NCBI GenBank assembly: GCA_002418205.1
Contig: DIDP01000038.1
Location: 1-64,000, forward strand
Length of the DNA: 64,000 nt
Source: Anaerolineales bacterium UBA5797
GTDB taxonomy: Bacteria; Chloroflexota; Anaerolineae; Anaerolineales; Villigracilaceae
Direction of reading: 5' to 3'
Shown here piece by piece: positions 12,688 to 22,295 of the stretch (within the stretch, counting starts at the first letter, position 1; each line of letters opens with the position of its first letter). The notes under the pieces are model-generated. The model was not told the origin of the DNA. It saw nothing but the letters and a program-made list of their open reading frames with translations, and ran no database searches. A program made the position numbers and the translations under genes.

Positions 12688-13935
12688 TCAGGATCTGCTG
12701 CGTGGAATATGAAATGTGAACTGCGTGCCCCTGCCGATCTCACTTTCCACTTTGATATCGCCCCCATGCGCACGGACGATGCCGCGGGCGATGGCCAGAC
12801 CCAGACCTGCGCCGGTGCCGCGACTACGGGACCGCGAAGCGTCGCCGCGATAGAAACGCTCGAAGATATGTTGCAGGTCCTCCGCGCGGATGCCTTCGCC
12901 CGTGTCGCTTACGGTCACTTCCACACCCTGTTCCGTCCGCCGTACCCACAGGCTGACCCTGCCTTTGAACGTGTGCCGCAGTGCGTTGCTGATCAGGTTG
13001 TTGAGCACGCGTCCGATGGCTTGCGTATCCATGAAGACCGGATCTACATCGGAGTCTACGTTCCCCTCGAGAGTGATCTGTTGTTGCTTGGCGAGTTCGG
13101 TGAAGCTTTCGAGCGTATCCGAAACGAGGTCGCCCAGTGATGCCTCGGCGCGGTTGAGTGGGAAGCCGCCTGCATCGAGTTGCGCCATCTGGAAGAGATC
13201 GTCGATCAGGGCGGAGAGGTTCTGCACCTCGCGCTGCGCCGTGTTGAGATAGCGTTTTATGGTTTCCGGGTCATCCACCACGCCGTCGGTGATCGCTTCG
13301 AGGATCGCCCGCATGGACGTGAGCGGGGTCTGCAGATCGTGGCTGACCCAGGCGATCAGGTCGCGGCGCATGTTGTCGAGGTCGCGTTGTTTTTGGTCGG
13401 CGGCTTGCAGCTGCTCTGCCATTTGGTTGAACGTGCTGGCGAGCGCGCTGACCTCATCCCGCCCGTGGATCGGGACGCGCGTTTTCAAATCGCCCTGCGC
13501 GAGTTTTTCTGCCGCTTCCTTCAAACCGTGGATGCGTTCGGTCACTGTGCTTGAAAGGAAATATCCCATCACCATGGCCATGCCGCCTGCAAACACCAGC
13601 AAGATGATCGCAAGCAAAAGGTCGTGCTGGCTGGCGAACATCATCTGTGCCGAGAACCATACGTTGAAAAACGTCAGCAGGCTGGCGAGCGCGTACCCGC
13701 CGAGCAATGTCCAGCGCAATGTGGGGGAATAATTGATCCAGCCGAAGCGATATGCAATGTAACCGACCAGCGCCGAGACCAATGCCGTGATGCCGAGATA
13801 TAAAGCCATCAGTCCCAACTCGCTCATCGGCGGGACCATGATCAGGAAAAAGATGCCAAGCGAGACCGCCACGATCAGTAAAATGCCGATGGCAAAGCGG
13901 GCAAGGAGGGGAGATTGGGAGAAGGTGGATTTCAT
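12688..13935 (-). CDS. Membrane sensor histidine kinase
   Basis: 415 residues. Four membrane segments (about 12-125) with little extracytoplasmic sequence. HAMP (about 127-180, ending in DEVSALASTFNQMAEQLQ). HisKA with phospho-His in AWVSHDLQTPLTSMRA (about 197). ATPase domain with N box NNLISNALRHT and G boxes DTGEGI and GTGAGLGLAI. It should phosphorylate the OmpR-type regulator 97 bases upstream. The short loops suggest that it senses a membrane or intramembrane signal; the ligand is unknown. The ribosome site is weak. Confidence 0.93.
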   Translation of the reverse strand: MKSTFSQSPLLARFAIGILLIVAVSLGIFFLIMVPPMSELGLMALYLGITALVSALVGYIAYRFGWINYSPTLRWTLLGGYALASLLTFFNVWFSAQMMFASQHDLLLAIILLVFAGGMAMVMGYFLSSTVTERIHGLKEAAEKLAQGDLKTRVPIHGRDEVSALASTFNQMAEQLQAADQKQRDLDNMRRDLIAWVSHDLQTPLTSMRAILEAITDGVVDDPETIKRYLNTAQREVQNLSALIDDLFQMAQLDAGGFPLNRAEASLGDLVSDTLESFTELAKQQQITLEGNVDSDVDPVFMDTQAIGRVLNNLISNALRHTFKGRVSLWVRRTEQGVEVTVSDTGEGIRAEDLQHIFERFYRGDASRSRSRGTGAGLGLAIARGIVRAHGGDIKVESEIGRGTQFTFHIPRSRS

Positions 13936-14032
13936 AAGAGTCTTTTCGCCCTGAGCAGAGTGAAATGCAGACGAAGGGCGCTTCTTCTGCAGGACGAAAA
14001 AGCATCGTCCCTCCGCTCAGCGCGCCAGGTCA

Positions 14033-14725
14033 TCACGGTTCGAATTTATAGCCCACGCCCCACACGGTCAACAACCGCGCAGGTTTGGACGGGTCATCTT
14101 CGATCTTCTCGCGCAACCGGCGCACATGCACGGTCACGGTGCCGGGGTCGATGTATTGCGCGCCGCCCCAGACGCGCTCGAGCAACTGTTCGCGCGTGAA
14201 CACCTGTTTCGGATGACGCGCCAGCAGGTACAGCATGTCGAATTCCTTGGCGGTCAACTCGACGTCCGATCCGTGCACAACGACGACGCGGCTATTCGGG
14301 TCGATGGATAGATTGTCGAAGGACAGAGTCCGTTCATTCCCGGGTTCAACCTGCTCCCGTCCGAGACGCCGCATCACAGCCCGGACCCTGCTCACCAACT
14401 CCTGCGGGCTGAACGGCTTGACCACATAATCGTCCGCGCCCATTTCGAGCCCGGCGATGCGGTCGATCTCCTCGCGGCGGGCTGTCAGCATGATGATCGG
14501 CACATCGGAACGGTCACGCAGCCAGCGGGTGAGGGAGAGACCGTCCACCTCGGGGAGCATCAGGTCGAGGATCACGAAGTCCGGCACCTGGCGTTCGAAG
14601 ATGTTCATCGCCTGTTTTCCATCCGACGCGATATGCACGGTGAACCCGGCGCGTTTGAGATACAGGCTGACCACTTCCGCGATGCTGGCTTCGTCTTCCA
14701 CAACAAGGATGTACTTTGCGCTCAT
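14033..14725 (-). CDS. OmpR/PhoB-family response regulator
   Basis: 230 residues. Receiver domain with acidic pair VVEDEAS, phospho-Asp in FVILDLMLPEVDG (about 52), Thr in MLTARRE and Lys in VVKPFSP. Winged-helix DNA-binding domain (about 135-228) with LTAKEFDMLYLLARHPKQVF and VTVHVRRLREKIE. TTGGAGAA seven bases before 14725 decides the start; the longer GTG start at 14743 would place that site inside the gene. It is first in a two-gene unit with the histidine kinase. Confidence 0.95.
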   Translation of the reverse strand: MSAKYILVVEDEASIAEVVSLYLKRAGFTVHIASDGKQAMNIFERQVPDFVILDLMLPEVDGLSLTRWLRDRSDVPIIMLTARREEIDRIAGLEMGADDYVVKPFSPQELVSRVRAVMRRLGREQVEPGNERTLSFDNLSIDPNSRVVVVHGSDVELTAKEFDMLYLLARHPKQVFTREQLLERVWGGAQYIDPGTVTVHVRRLREKIEDDPSKPARLLTVWGVGYKFEP

Positions 14726-14839
14726 GATTCTCCAATCATACACGAACCTTGCGGTGTACAGCGCTTAACAAAAGATTACCCGCCATCAGGCTCAGTTCAT
14801 ACTTTCGTAATGATTTGGCAGTCCCCGATTCCAGCCAGC

Positions 14840-16462
14840 CTAATTCGATCCTGAGTCATACTCGAGATAGACAAAGACCCGGTTGCGCCCTGCGTGTTTG
14901 GCGGCGTAAAGCGCCTTGTCTGCTGCGCGCAGGAGTTCCTCCTTTGTTTTGCCGTGGGCAGGGTACATGGCAAGCCCCATCGAAACCGTTGTGCTCAGGT
15001 TGAACCGCCCGTAGGGGATGTTGAGATAGCCGATACTCCTGTGCAGTTCATGCGAACGCGTCTTTGCCGTGTGGACGCCTATATTCGGCATGACCAGGAC
15101 GAATTCCTCGCCTCCGAATCGGCAGACAAAGTCGCCCTGGCGGCTCTGGCTTGTGACCGTATCTGCCAGGGTGCGCAGGACAAAATCTCCGGCTTCATGT
15201 CCATAGGTATCGTTCGTGTTCTTGAAATGGTCGAGGTCCATCATGAGGATGCATAACGGATAGTGCTCGCGCGCGGCGCGCGCCAGTTCGCGTTCGAGGG
15301 TTTCCTCCAGGTAGCGGCGGTTGAAAAGATTGGTCAACGGGTCGCGTATGGCTTGTTCGCGCAGCTGGCTTTGCAGGAGGCCGATCTCGATCAACTGCGT
15401 CTGCATCCTGTCCATCGCGTGCCGAAGATCCTTCTCCACCTCCTTGCGGTCGGTGATATCGCGGAAGACGATGAGACGCCCGCTCAGGCGCTGGTCATCG
15501 TCATATAACGGAGACACGCGCAGGTCCAGATAGCGAGACGGGTTGTTGGGGAGTCTCAATTCGGTGCGCGCTTCCAATCCATTCAACAGATAGTCCGAGT
15601 TGCCGTTCCAGAAATCCAGGACATCGGATATGTTCCGCCCCAGAAAGGACGCCGGGTCATCCTCCAGAAACGAACGCATGGCGGGGTTCACGTCAACGAC
15701 GCGTCCCTGCGCATCGATGACCATCACGCCGTCGCTCATGTTTTCGATCAGGCGGCTGCGCGCAATGGGGATCAGGTCCATGAGCTGATGGCGGAAAATG
15801 GCATACACATAGATGATGCCGGAGATGCCGAAGGAAATGGGGGCAAGATCGAAATCCCTTAGAGCCGCGTAATTGGTCTGTGTATAGATGCTGAAGGCGA
15901 ACGGGACGATGGATCCCCACAGTACGAGAATATACTGCTTTTTGAAGATCGAATTTGCCTGCCGATAACCGGCAATCAGCAGACAGAACGCCAGCAGGAT
16001 GAGCGCATAGGAATATACTGTGTTGACCCAGAACCAGAAGCCGCGGGTGATCTCCATGATGAGGAGTCCATTCTCATCCACCAATTCGACGGATTGGAAC
16101 GTTAACTGCGTTGCGCCCCATACAATCGCCAGCGTGACGACAGGTTCAACGGATAACAGGATGGCATTTCGAAATGTGAACCAATGCTCCCGGTGTGTAA
16201 TGTGAAGCGTGAACACCAGAAAAAGGGTGGGGACAGCCACCATGCCAATGTACATGATCTTCAGCCAGAAGACCTTTTGTTCCAGAGGCAGGATCGTCCA
16301 CGTAATTGCATAAGCGCCCCCCCAGATGAACATTGCCACGAGCATCCCGAACAGCGCAGTGGAACCCGGCGCGGTGCGGCGGCGGGCGATCATGGCTGTG
16401 ATCAGCGTCGTCACCGCAGATAACGCCAGTACAACCGAATAGGGATGGAATTGAAAATGCAT
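14840..16462 (-). CDS. Membrane diguanylate cyclase with 7TM sensor and PAS domain
   Basis: About 540 residues. Seven membrane helices (about 5-220) of the HisKA_7TM type (ITRGFWFWVNTVYSYALIL). PAS domain (about 225-340: SDGVMVIDAQGRVVDVNPAM, then RLIVFRDITDRKEVE). Short coiled coil. GGDEF domain (about 370-535) with RDPLTNLFNRRYLEE and active-site FCRFGGEEFVLVMPN. It should make cyclic di-GMP. No EAL domain and no clear RxxD inhibitory site just before GGEEF. The ATG at 16462 is preferred; a GTG lies 12 bases upstream. With pilins and STAS signalling nearby, a role in surface attachment is possible. Confidence 0.92.
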   Translation of the reverse strand: MHFQFHPYSVVLALSAVTTLITAMIARRRTAPGSTALFGMLVAMFIWGGAYAITWTILPLEQKVFWLKIMYIGMVAVPTLFLVFTLHITHREHWFTFRNAILLSVEPVVTLAIVWGATQLTFQSVELVDENGLLIMEITRGFWFWVNTVYSYALILLAFCLLIAGYRQANSIFKKQYILVLWGSIVPFAFSIYTQTNYAALRDFDLAPISFGISGIIYVYAIFRHQLMDLIPIARSRLIENMSDGVMVIDAQGRVVDVNPAMRSFLEDDPASFLGRNISDVLDFWNGNSDYLLNGLEARTELRLPNNPSRYLDLRVSPLYDDDQRLSGRLIVFRDITDRKEVEKDLRHAMDRMQTQLIEIGLLQSQLREQAIRDPLTNLFNRRYLEETLERELARAAREHYPLCILMMDLDHFKNTNDTYGHEAGDFVLRTLADTVTSQSRQGDFVCRFGGEEFVLVMPNIGVHTAKTRSHELHRSIGYLNIPYGRFNLSTTVSMGLAMYPAHGKTKEELLRAADKALYAAKHAGRNRVFVYLEYDSGSN

Positions 16463-16650
16463 GCTTGAAACCACCTGTGCCCCGATACAGGATATGCTTA
16501 TATTTTATATGACATTTGCGTCGAATTACTTGCAGGATTCTGGCAGTTTATACGATGTCCCGTTCCAGGTTCGACAACTGTTGTTTTCTGTTTGCCGGTA
16601 TGTATCCTCCCTGTGCCATCTGACCCGAACCTCCTGGTAATGACGGATTT
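16463..16650. other. Intergenic region without a supported gene
   Basis: Short frames on both strands show no family resemblance or ribosome site. The region holds the promoter of the diguanylate cyclase gene, not clearly resolved. Confidence 0.5.
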
Positions 16651-16651
16651 T

Positions 16652-16690
16652 AAAGATACAGGCTCGCCGTTCAGCGACGAGCCTGTGCTG
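16652..16690 (-). terminator. Terminator after the STAS gene
   Basis: ACAGGCTCG and CGAGCCTGT pair around an 11-base loop, followed by ATCTTT on the minus strand. Confidence 0.7.
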
Positions 16691-16706
16691 CAATCGTTCA
16701 ATCTCC

Positions 16707-17084
16707 TCATTCCCTGCCAAATGTTTCGAGTGCGGCATCCATGCTTTCGTACATGGGGATGTTTTGCAAAAAGCCGGTAATGCCCAGCACGTTATAGATC
16801 TGGGGAGGCGCGCTGCATAACTTGAGATGCGCCACTTTGAACTGCTCTTCCTTCGGCGTATACACCTGATAGACCTTTTGAAGGGCGCGCATGCCGGCGC
16901 TGGTCAGCGTGTCGAGATCCTTCATGTTGATCAGCAGATAGCGTGCGCCTTCATCGTATGCCAGCCGCGCGGTCTCGAGCAATTGGTCCTCGCTTTGCGC
17001 ATCGAGCCAGCCATCGAGGTGGAACACGGTAACCGGAACGCTGGCTTGTACTTGTTCGGAAGTGATCTTCAGGTCGCTGTTCAT
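16707..17084 (-). CDS. STAS-domain anti-sigma factor antagonist
   Basis: 125 residues, one STAS domain. VTVFHLDGWLDAQSEDQLLE forms the first strands, and YLLINMKDLDTLTSAGMRAL carries the Ser/Thr position that partner-switching kinases phosphorylate in SpoIIAA/RsbV proteins. Such proteins release a sigma factor or other target by binding an anti-sigma kinase when unphosphorylated. No RsbW-like kinase lies beside it. Ribosome site AGAGAGG. Confidence 0.9.
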   Translation of the reverse strand: MNSDLKITSEQVQASVPVTVFHLDGWLDAQSEDQLLETARLAYDEGARYLLINMKDLDTLTSAGMRALQKVYQVYTPKEEQFKVAHLKLCSAPPQIYNVLGITGFLQNIPMYESMDAALETFGRE

Positions 17085-17148
17085 GTGGCCTCTCTTTTCA
17101 AGTCTCTTTGGTTCCCAATCTTAACACCATTCCTGTTCAAGCGGAATG

Positions 17149-18342
17149 TCATGACAGTTGGACGTACTGAGCAGACACATAGCCGCGTTTGCCGCCCGGT
17201 TCGCGCACATAGATCCATTTGTTTGCCGCCCCGACCTTTGCCTTGACCTTTTCGATGGGTTCGAGGGCGACCAGGATCGTCCCGGCGCTTAATGTCATCA
17301 CCAATGCGCCGCCCAGAGAGGGATATTTCCTCATCCGCAGTCCGCCTGTGCCGACGGAATTGGAGACCTTGAGTTTTGTCTTCACCGGTTCAGGGACGGT
17401 CGGTGCGGGTGTGGGTGGAGTTGGAGCGGGGACGGGCGCCTCATTGACGGGACCTGGGGCTGGCGCCGTTGGTTGAGCGGGCGCGGGCGCTTCGACCTTT
17501 TCCAGATACCACGCCGCGGCGAACCCTTCCTTGCCATCCTGCGTGCGGACGCGCACCCACTGGTTGACCGCGCCCACTTTCGATGGTCCGTCCGCTTCGA
17601 GCAGGAGCAATTGAGTCCCGGCGGGGACGGAGGCGACAACGTTTGCCATGCTCGAGGTATCGATGCTCGAGCGGATGTTGAGTCCCCAGGTCACATCCGC
17701 TTTGACGCGGGCGGAGGGTCCGCCTGGGGTGGTGGTACCAGTTGTCGGCGTGGAAGGAGGCGTGGTGGTTGTCGGTGTGGAGGGAGTCGAGATCGGTCCG
17801 CCAGACCCGTAGGCTTCGTAGAGGATGACGTGCGAGATGGCGCGCTTGAGGGTGTTGCCCTGCGCATAGCGCTTCATCAAATAATCTTCCTTTGTGATAT
17901 CAGGCTGGTAGGGCCAGGGATCGAGCATCAGGTAGTCGTCGCCCTTGCGGGCATAGATGACGACCCAGTGCGTCTGGATGCCGGGCGCGGGGGAGGTATC
18001 CACCTGCACGATGGCGGGTTGACCCGCCGCGAGCGCCGCGTCGATCTGTGCCAGCGGCGCGTCACTGGTGGAGCAGGGGATGAAGGCTTTGAGTGTAACG
18101 TTAGGGTGGATCTTGCTGACCGCACTCCAGGCGATGGCGGAACTGACGAAGCCGCCGGCGTTCTTGAGTTTTTCGTTGAGGGTCTTGGGCGTTTCCGGGT
18201 AGCCGTGCCCGCTCAGGAGCATGGCAGTGGAGGTGAGGGCGCAACCGACGTAACCGATGGTATCTCCCGGATCGCCGAAGCCGAGCAGGTCGTTCTTCCA
18301 TTGCGGGTCTTGCTGGGACAGGTAAACGAGCTTGAAAGACAC
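17149..18342 (-). CDS. C39-like cysteine peptidase with two SH3 domains
   Basis: 397 residues with a GTG start set by AAAGGAGG. Peptidase_C39_2 domain (about 1-175): nucleophile Cys in GYVGCALTSTAML (about 34), His in IQTHWVVIYA (about 126), then Asp in LMLDPWPY. A Pro/Thr-rich linker (about 180-215), SH3 domain 1 (about 212-285), a Pro/Ala linker, SH3 domain 2 (about 325-397). The SH3 domains usually bind cell wall or surface peptides. No signal peptide is seen at the start, which is odd for a wall-binding protein; export by another route or an intracellular role are both open. Confidence 0.85.
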   Translation of the reverse strand: MSFKLVYLSQQDPQWKNDLLGFGDPGDTIGYVGCALTSTAMLLSGHGYPETPKTLNEKLKNAGGFVSSAIAWSAVSKIHPNVTLKAFIPCSTSDAPLAQIDAALAAGQPAIVQVDTSPAPGIQTHWVVIYARKGDDYLMLDPWPYQPDITKEDYLMKRYAQGNTLKRAISHVILYEAYGSGGPISTPSTPTTTTPPSTPTTGTTTPGGPSARVKADVTWGLNIRSSIDTSSMANVVASVPAGTQLLLLEADGPSKVGAVNQWVRVRTQDGKEGFAAAWYLEKVEAPAPAQPTAPAPGPVNEAPVPAPTPPTPAPTVPEPVKTKLKVSNSVGTGGLRMRKYPSLGGALVMTLSAGTILVALEPIEKVKAKVGAANKWIYVREPGGKRGYVSAQYVQLS

Positions 18343-18397
18343 GGTTGCCTCCTTTGGCAGTTGAAGACAATGATGGTTGATTATAACGCGAGGGATG

Positions 18398-19084
18398 TCA
18401 TTTGAACCCGTACGGCAGGTGTTCTACAAACCCCTCGATATCCCCCGGCACGATGAACAATCGCTTCAGCCGCTTCGAGAATCCATTCGGGTCCTTGGGG
18501 ATGAGCAGCAAGCCGTCACTGCTATCCCGGGTGCGCGCGAAGAAGTCCCAGCCCTCATCCTTCTTGAAGCGCGTCTGTTCGATGCGGCTGATCTCCCTGA
18601 AGGTGAGGAACAGCCGGTAGTCCAGATGCCCCGGTGCAAAATAAACCGCGATGCCGGTGGCAGTGATGATATAAACCGTCGGAAATCCAAAGAATTGCGA
18701 ATCCCGGTAGGATAACGTGAACCCCACGATGATGATGAAAAACTGCCAGAAGTTCAAGCCGAACTGACCGATGAGCAGATAGGAAACCAGCCCACTCCCC
18801 GCTAGCAGGATGGCGATATTGCGCACGGCTCTTCCCCACGGGATGGCTGGCGCGTCCACATAAAACTTTCCATCCCCCGGGGCATGTTCGCGGCGCATAT
18901 GCGAGATCCATGCCGCGGACTGCCATGCCAATAATAACAATCCCAATAGAATGATCCCAAGGAACACAATGGAAAAGTTCGGGGGCCACGACCACAATAC
19001 CACGAGTGGAAACCACGCATATGGGAATTGTTTGATGAACAGGCGGGGAACGTTCAGGATGAACCGGTCGAGGAAGGGCTTCAT
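18398..19084 (-). CDS. Membrane protein of unknown function
   Basis: 228 residues with about four membrane helices (about 20-55 and 85-130), then a soluble C-terminal half (TVYIITATGIAVYFAPGHLDYRLFLTFREIS) resembling a bacterial PH-like fold, where residue patterns suggest beta strands. I do not recognise a named family. TATAAT lies 6 bases before the ATG, so the mRNA is probably leaderless. Divergent from the gene at 19220. Confidence 0.7.
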   Translation of the reverse strand: MKPFLDRFILNVPRLFIKQFPYAWFPLVVLWSWPPNFSIVFLGIILLGLLLLAWQSAAWISHMRREHAPGDGKFYVDAPAIPWGRAVRNIAILLAGSGLVSYLLIGQFGLNFWQFFIIIVGFTLSYRDSQFFGFPTVYIITATGIAVYFAPGHLDYRLFLTFREISRIEQTRFKKDEGWDFFARTRDSSDGLLLIPKDPNGFSKRLKRLFIVPGDIEGFVEHLPYGFK

Positions 19085-19090
19085 GGGCTG

Positions 19091-19096
19091 ATTATA
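19091..19096 (-). promoter_or_regulatory. -10 box for a leaderless start
   Basis: TATAAT on the minus strand, 6 bases before the ATG at 19084. No strong -35. Confidence 0.55.
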
Positions 19097-19219
19097 CAGG
19101 TAAAAAAATTCCTTGAGAAAATGTTACTCAATCACCAAGCCAGGATGAATCCGGATGTAAAATATCCATAAATGAAATGTTCAACCGACGGGGGATTTAT
19201 CGTTCAGGAAAGGAACCCA

Positions 19220-20200
19220 ATGAAGTTCATGACCTTCACCCTCCTATCGATAACCGTTTTGTTTGGATTGTATGGATTGCTCCACTTGTTTGGCGCGTCC
19301 GCACCTTTAATCATCTTTGTGACGTTGGCGCTGTTCTGCATTTTTTTCGGATGGCTTCTTCCCCGGATTCTCAAAAGGACGAATGTCAAAGTGTGGATTT
19401 TCCTCGGGCTCCTCAGCTTGATCGGGTTGATGATCCCCTCCTCCTCGCTCATGGCGGACCGTGAGCCGGGTCCCGTTTCAGATGCGATCTGGTTCACCCT
19501 TTTCCTTTTGCCGTCCCTTGCGCTGGTCAGCGCGGCATTCCTCCTCTACGCGGGTTGGGGTGGAACAGTTCCGGAGTCAGACAAAATCTCGAAAGGAATA
19601 TCGCTTCCGCTAAGCATCCTTCTGATCGTCAAAACCATCTACAACCTGTATGACTTGACGCTTTGGGACAATACCTATGACCCGCTCGGATATCTTTGGC
19701 TGATCCTTCCGATCTTTGTGGTCCTGCTTTCCGGATTGATGTTGGCGGTTGCCCTGCCGGGAAAGATCAAGCTGGCGGGATCTGCATATTCGATATTGGT
19801 TTCTGTATCGCTGATCGGGGTCTCTACCCTCGCCCAACGCGTCGATTTTCGTCAGGAAACAACCGGAAGGGCGGAGCGAATCGTCGCGGCGATCGATTCC
19901 TATTACACGCGCGAGGGGCGCTATCCCGAATCCCTTTCCCTATTGACGCCGCGGTATATCCTCTCACTTCCCAAGCCTATGATCATGCATGGTCAGGATT
20001 GGTGCTATGACAGCGGCGATGGTTATTATCGTCTTGGTTATCTGGACCGCGAACATTGGAGCAGTCCGCATTTGATCGGACGGACCTACAAGTCTGTCGG
20101 CGAAGTATCAGACCCCCAGCCAATTTGCATGGATGCGTTCCTTGCCATGCAAATTCATATCCCGGATTATCCGTATACTTATTTGACGGATGGCGAATAG
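19220..20200 (+). CDS. Seven-helix membrane protein with extracytoplasmic tail
   Basis: 326 residues. About seven hydrophobic helices in 1-215, then a soluble tail (about 220-326) starting RIVAAIDSYYTREGRYPESL and including LPKPMIMHGQDWCYDSGDGYYRLGY. That tail resembles the globular part of type II secretion pseudopilins, where a helix ends in Y.R.G.YP.SL, but no prepilin motif is present. Function unknown. AGGAAAGGA precedes the ATG at 19220, which excludes the longer upstream reading. Confidence 0.7.
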   Translation: MKFMTFTLLSITVLFGLYGLLHLFGASAPLIIFVTLALFCIFFGWLLPRILKRTNVKVWIFLGLLSLIGLMIPSSSLMADREPGPVSDAIWFTLFLLPSLALVSAAFLLYAGWGGTVPESDKISKGISLPLSILLIVKTIYNLYDLTLWDNTYDPLGYLWLILPIFVVLLSGLMLAVALPGKIKLAGSAYSILVSVSLIGVSTLAQRVDFRQETTGRAERIVAAIDSYYTREGRYPESLSLLTPRYILSLPKPMIMHGQDWCYDSGDGYYRLGYLDREHWSSPHLIGRTYKSVGEVSDPQPICMDAFLAMQIHIPDYPYTYLTDGE

Positions 20201-20207
20201 AAATCAG

Positions 20208-20732
20208 TTATCCCCGACCCGTGTTGCTTTTTATCACGACCGTCTCGGCGATGACGGCGCAGATCGCCACAAGGATGTAAAGCCACGGTCCCCACAACAG
20301 GAGGGTTGACACATTCGGTTGGAAGACAAGGATGAATACTGGGAATATACAGCCCAATCCCCACGCGAACAGATGAAACCATTGCAGGCGGGATGGGTCT
20401 TTTCTCTTTAGAAGGAGCAGGGAACTGAACAAGGGAAGGATGGGCAGGATCAAGAACACCAGCGCCAGTAATTCGCCGCCGCGACCAGTGAATGACCCTG
20501 TGATCAGTTGCCGGAGAATGTGGAAAAAATCGCCCGCAAACAACAAAAACCCGGAAAACCATGACATCGGCATCCCGCAAAAATCACCATACAACCGAAT
20601 GTTGGGAGGAGAACATGGATATTCCGCCGGGACATGAATGCGATCATATGCCCACGGTCCCAGCATTGAAACGATGATCAATAGCAGGATGACCCCACGC
20701 CAGAGAGTTTTGTTTTCCATGAGAAATGACAT
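20208..20732 (-). CDS. Membrane protein of unknown function
   Basis: 174 residues, four predicted membrane helices (about 10-30, 60-75, 85-110, 120-165), and three Cys in EYPCSPPNIRLYGDFCGMP that could form a disulfide outside the cell. I do not recognise the family. The ATG at 20732 is preferred because GAGG precedes it by 7 bases; an in-frame ATG lies at 20762. It follows the lyase-like gene on the same strand. Confidence 0.6.
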   Translation of the reverse strand: MSFLMENKTLWRGVILLLIIVSMLGPWAYDRIHVPAEYPCSPPNIRLYGDFCGMPMSWFSGFLLFAGDFFHILRQLITGSFTGRGGELLALVFLILPILPLFSSLLLLKRKDPSRLQWFHLFAWGLGCIFPVFILVFQPNVSTLLLWGPWLYILVAICAVIAETVVIKSNTGRG

Positions 20733-20775
20733 GTGATTCCTCGCCAACTCTGATACTTTCATGGGGTTTCGACCA

Positions 20776-22272
20776 TCAAACTTTGAAGATCAAGTCCAGA
20801 TATTTCTTTAACATATCGCCGACCAGACCGCGCATGGGCATGGTCGCCGCCATGCCATAGACCGGCGCCATGCCGCCTGCTTCCTCGGGATGTGCCTTGA
20901 CATATTCGACCGACTCACGCAGATCCTCCACGAACCTCTCTGCCACGCCTGGCTGCGTGTGCCGCAGTGTGACGCAGATATGTGCACACGCAGGTTTATG
21001 CAATCCGTTCAGACTCCATTTTTTGCGCGTCATCCTGTCGAGCACCTTGTAGATGTCGAGCGAATCCGATGCGAACGCCACCACGAACAGCGGATCGCCG
21101 AGCACGCGCAATTCGGGGATCTCGCGAATCCCTTGTTTGATGATATCCGCTGTGGCAAGGATCTTTTTCGTCGCATCCATGTATCCGTGCACACCGATGG
21201 AGGTCAGCGCCGCCCAGCACGCCGCGCTCAATGCGCCGGGGCGGCTTCCCGCGAAGGTCGGCGAGAAATACAAACCACCGGGCCAGTCCGTTGCCGTGTA
21301 ATACTGGAAATGCCGCAATTCCTGATTGCGATACAGGATCACCGAAGTCCCTTTGGCGGCATACCCATACTTGTGCGTATCCACCGAAATGGAGGTGACA
21401 CCCGGCAATCGGAAATCGAACTTCGGGACGGGATACCCAAGTCTCTCCGCCCACGGCAGGACGAACCCGCCCAGACAGGCATCCGTGTGGAAGCCGATCT
21501 GATGCTCACGCGCCAGTTCGGATAATTCCTCGATTGGATCGATCGCTCCATGCGGGAACGAGGGGGCTGATCCCACGATCACAACCGTATTCCAGCTGAC
21601 AGCTCTGCGCGCCGCCTCCACATCTGCACGGAATTCTGAGTTCACCGGGATGTGGATCATCCTGATCCCAAAATATTGACTCGCCTTGTCGAACGCGGCG
21701 TGCGCGGTGACCGGCACGATCATCTCCGGTCTGGTGATGCCCTTCGTCGCGCGCGCTTGATCGCGATAGGTCTTCATCGCCAGCAGAATGCTCTCCGTGC
21801 CGCCCGAGGACACCGTGCCGCAGGCGTCCTGACCGTTGAGCATATGTGTGGTCATGGCAACGATCTCCGCTTCGAACTTTGTTGTGCTGGGCCATACATC
21901 GGCATGCAGTGGGTTGCTCTGCGAATTGACAGCATAGACTTTGTTGAGGAAATCAATGTGTTCCTGATCGCCGTGATAGACCGCGCCAGAGACAAAGCCG
22001 TCTTTCCACTGCATCTCTTCATGGTCACGCATGGCTTCCATATCACGCAGGATCTCCGCCCGGTCACGACCGGCCTTCGGAAGTTGCGTAAAGGTTGTGA
22101 AATTGTTTTTATATGGCTTGACGGAACCTTCCAGCCCAGCCATCATATCGTCGTATTCCCTTTCGATCTTCCGGCTGATGGATGGAATTCTTCTAAGTCG
22201 TTTTTCGATCCACGCGACTACGCGCGGGTTCATCCGCCCCAGATGCTTGAAGAGAAATTCTTCCCAGTTCAT
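20776..22272 (-). CDS. PLP-dependent sphingosine-1-phosphate-lyase-like / group II decarboxylase
   Basis: 498 residues of the PLP fold-type I group. Seen: GTVSSGGTESILLAMKTYRD (PLP phosphate site), HAAFDKASQYFGI (His stacking on PLP), HTDACLGGFVLPWAERLGY (Asp) and SVDTHKYGYAAKGTS with the Schiff-base Lys (about 300). Block spacing and the Y-H-G-D-Q segment match sphingosine-1-phosphate lyases more than glutamate decarboxylases. Bacterial homologues cleave phosphorylated long-chain bases or similar phospho-amino alcohols. No N-terminal membrane anchor. It follows an FGGY kinase by 23 bases. Confidence 0.85.
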   Translation of the reverse strand: MNWEEFLFKHLGRMNPRVVAWIEKRLRRIPSISRKIEREYDDMMAGLEGSVKPYKNNFTTFTQLPKAGRDRAEILRDMEAMRDHEEMQWKDGFVSGAVYHGDQEHIDFLNKVYAVNSQSNPLHADVWPSTTKFEAEIVAMTTHMLNGQDACGTVSSGGTESILLAMKTYRDQARATKGITRPEMIVPVTAHAAFDKASQYFGIRMIHIPVNSEFRADVEAARRAVSWNTVVIVGSAPSFPHGAIDPIEELSELAREHQIGFHTDACLGGFVLPWAERLGYPVPKFDFRLPGVTSISVDTHKYGYAAKGTSVILYRNQELRHFQYYTATDWPGGLYFSPTFAGSRPGALSAACWAALTSIGVHGYMDATKKILATADIIKQGIREIPELRVLGDPLFVVAFASDSLDIYKVLDRMTRKKWSLNGLHKPACAHICVTLRHTQPGVAERFVEDLRESVEYVKAHPEEAGGMAPVYGMAATMPMRGLVGDMLKKYLDLIFKV

Positions 22273-22295
22273 GTTGCTCCTGACGGCTTAAAGTT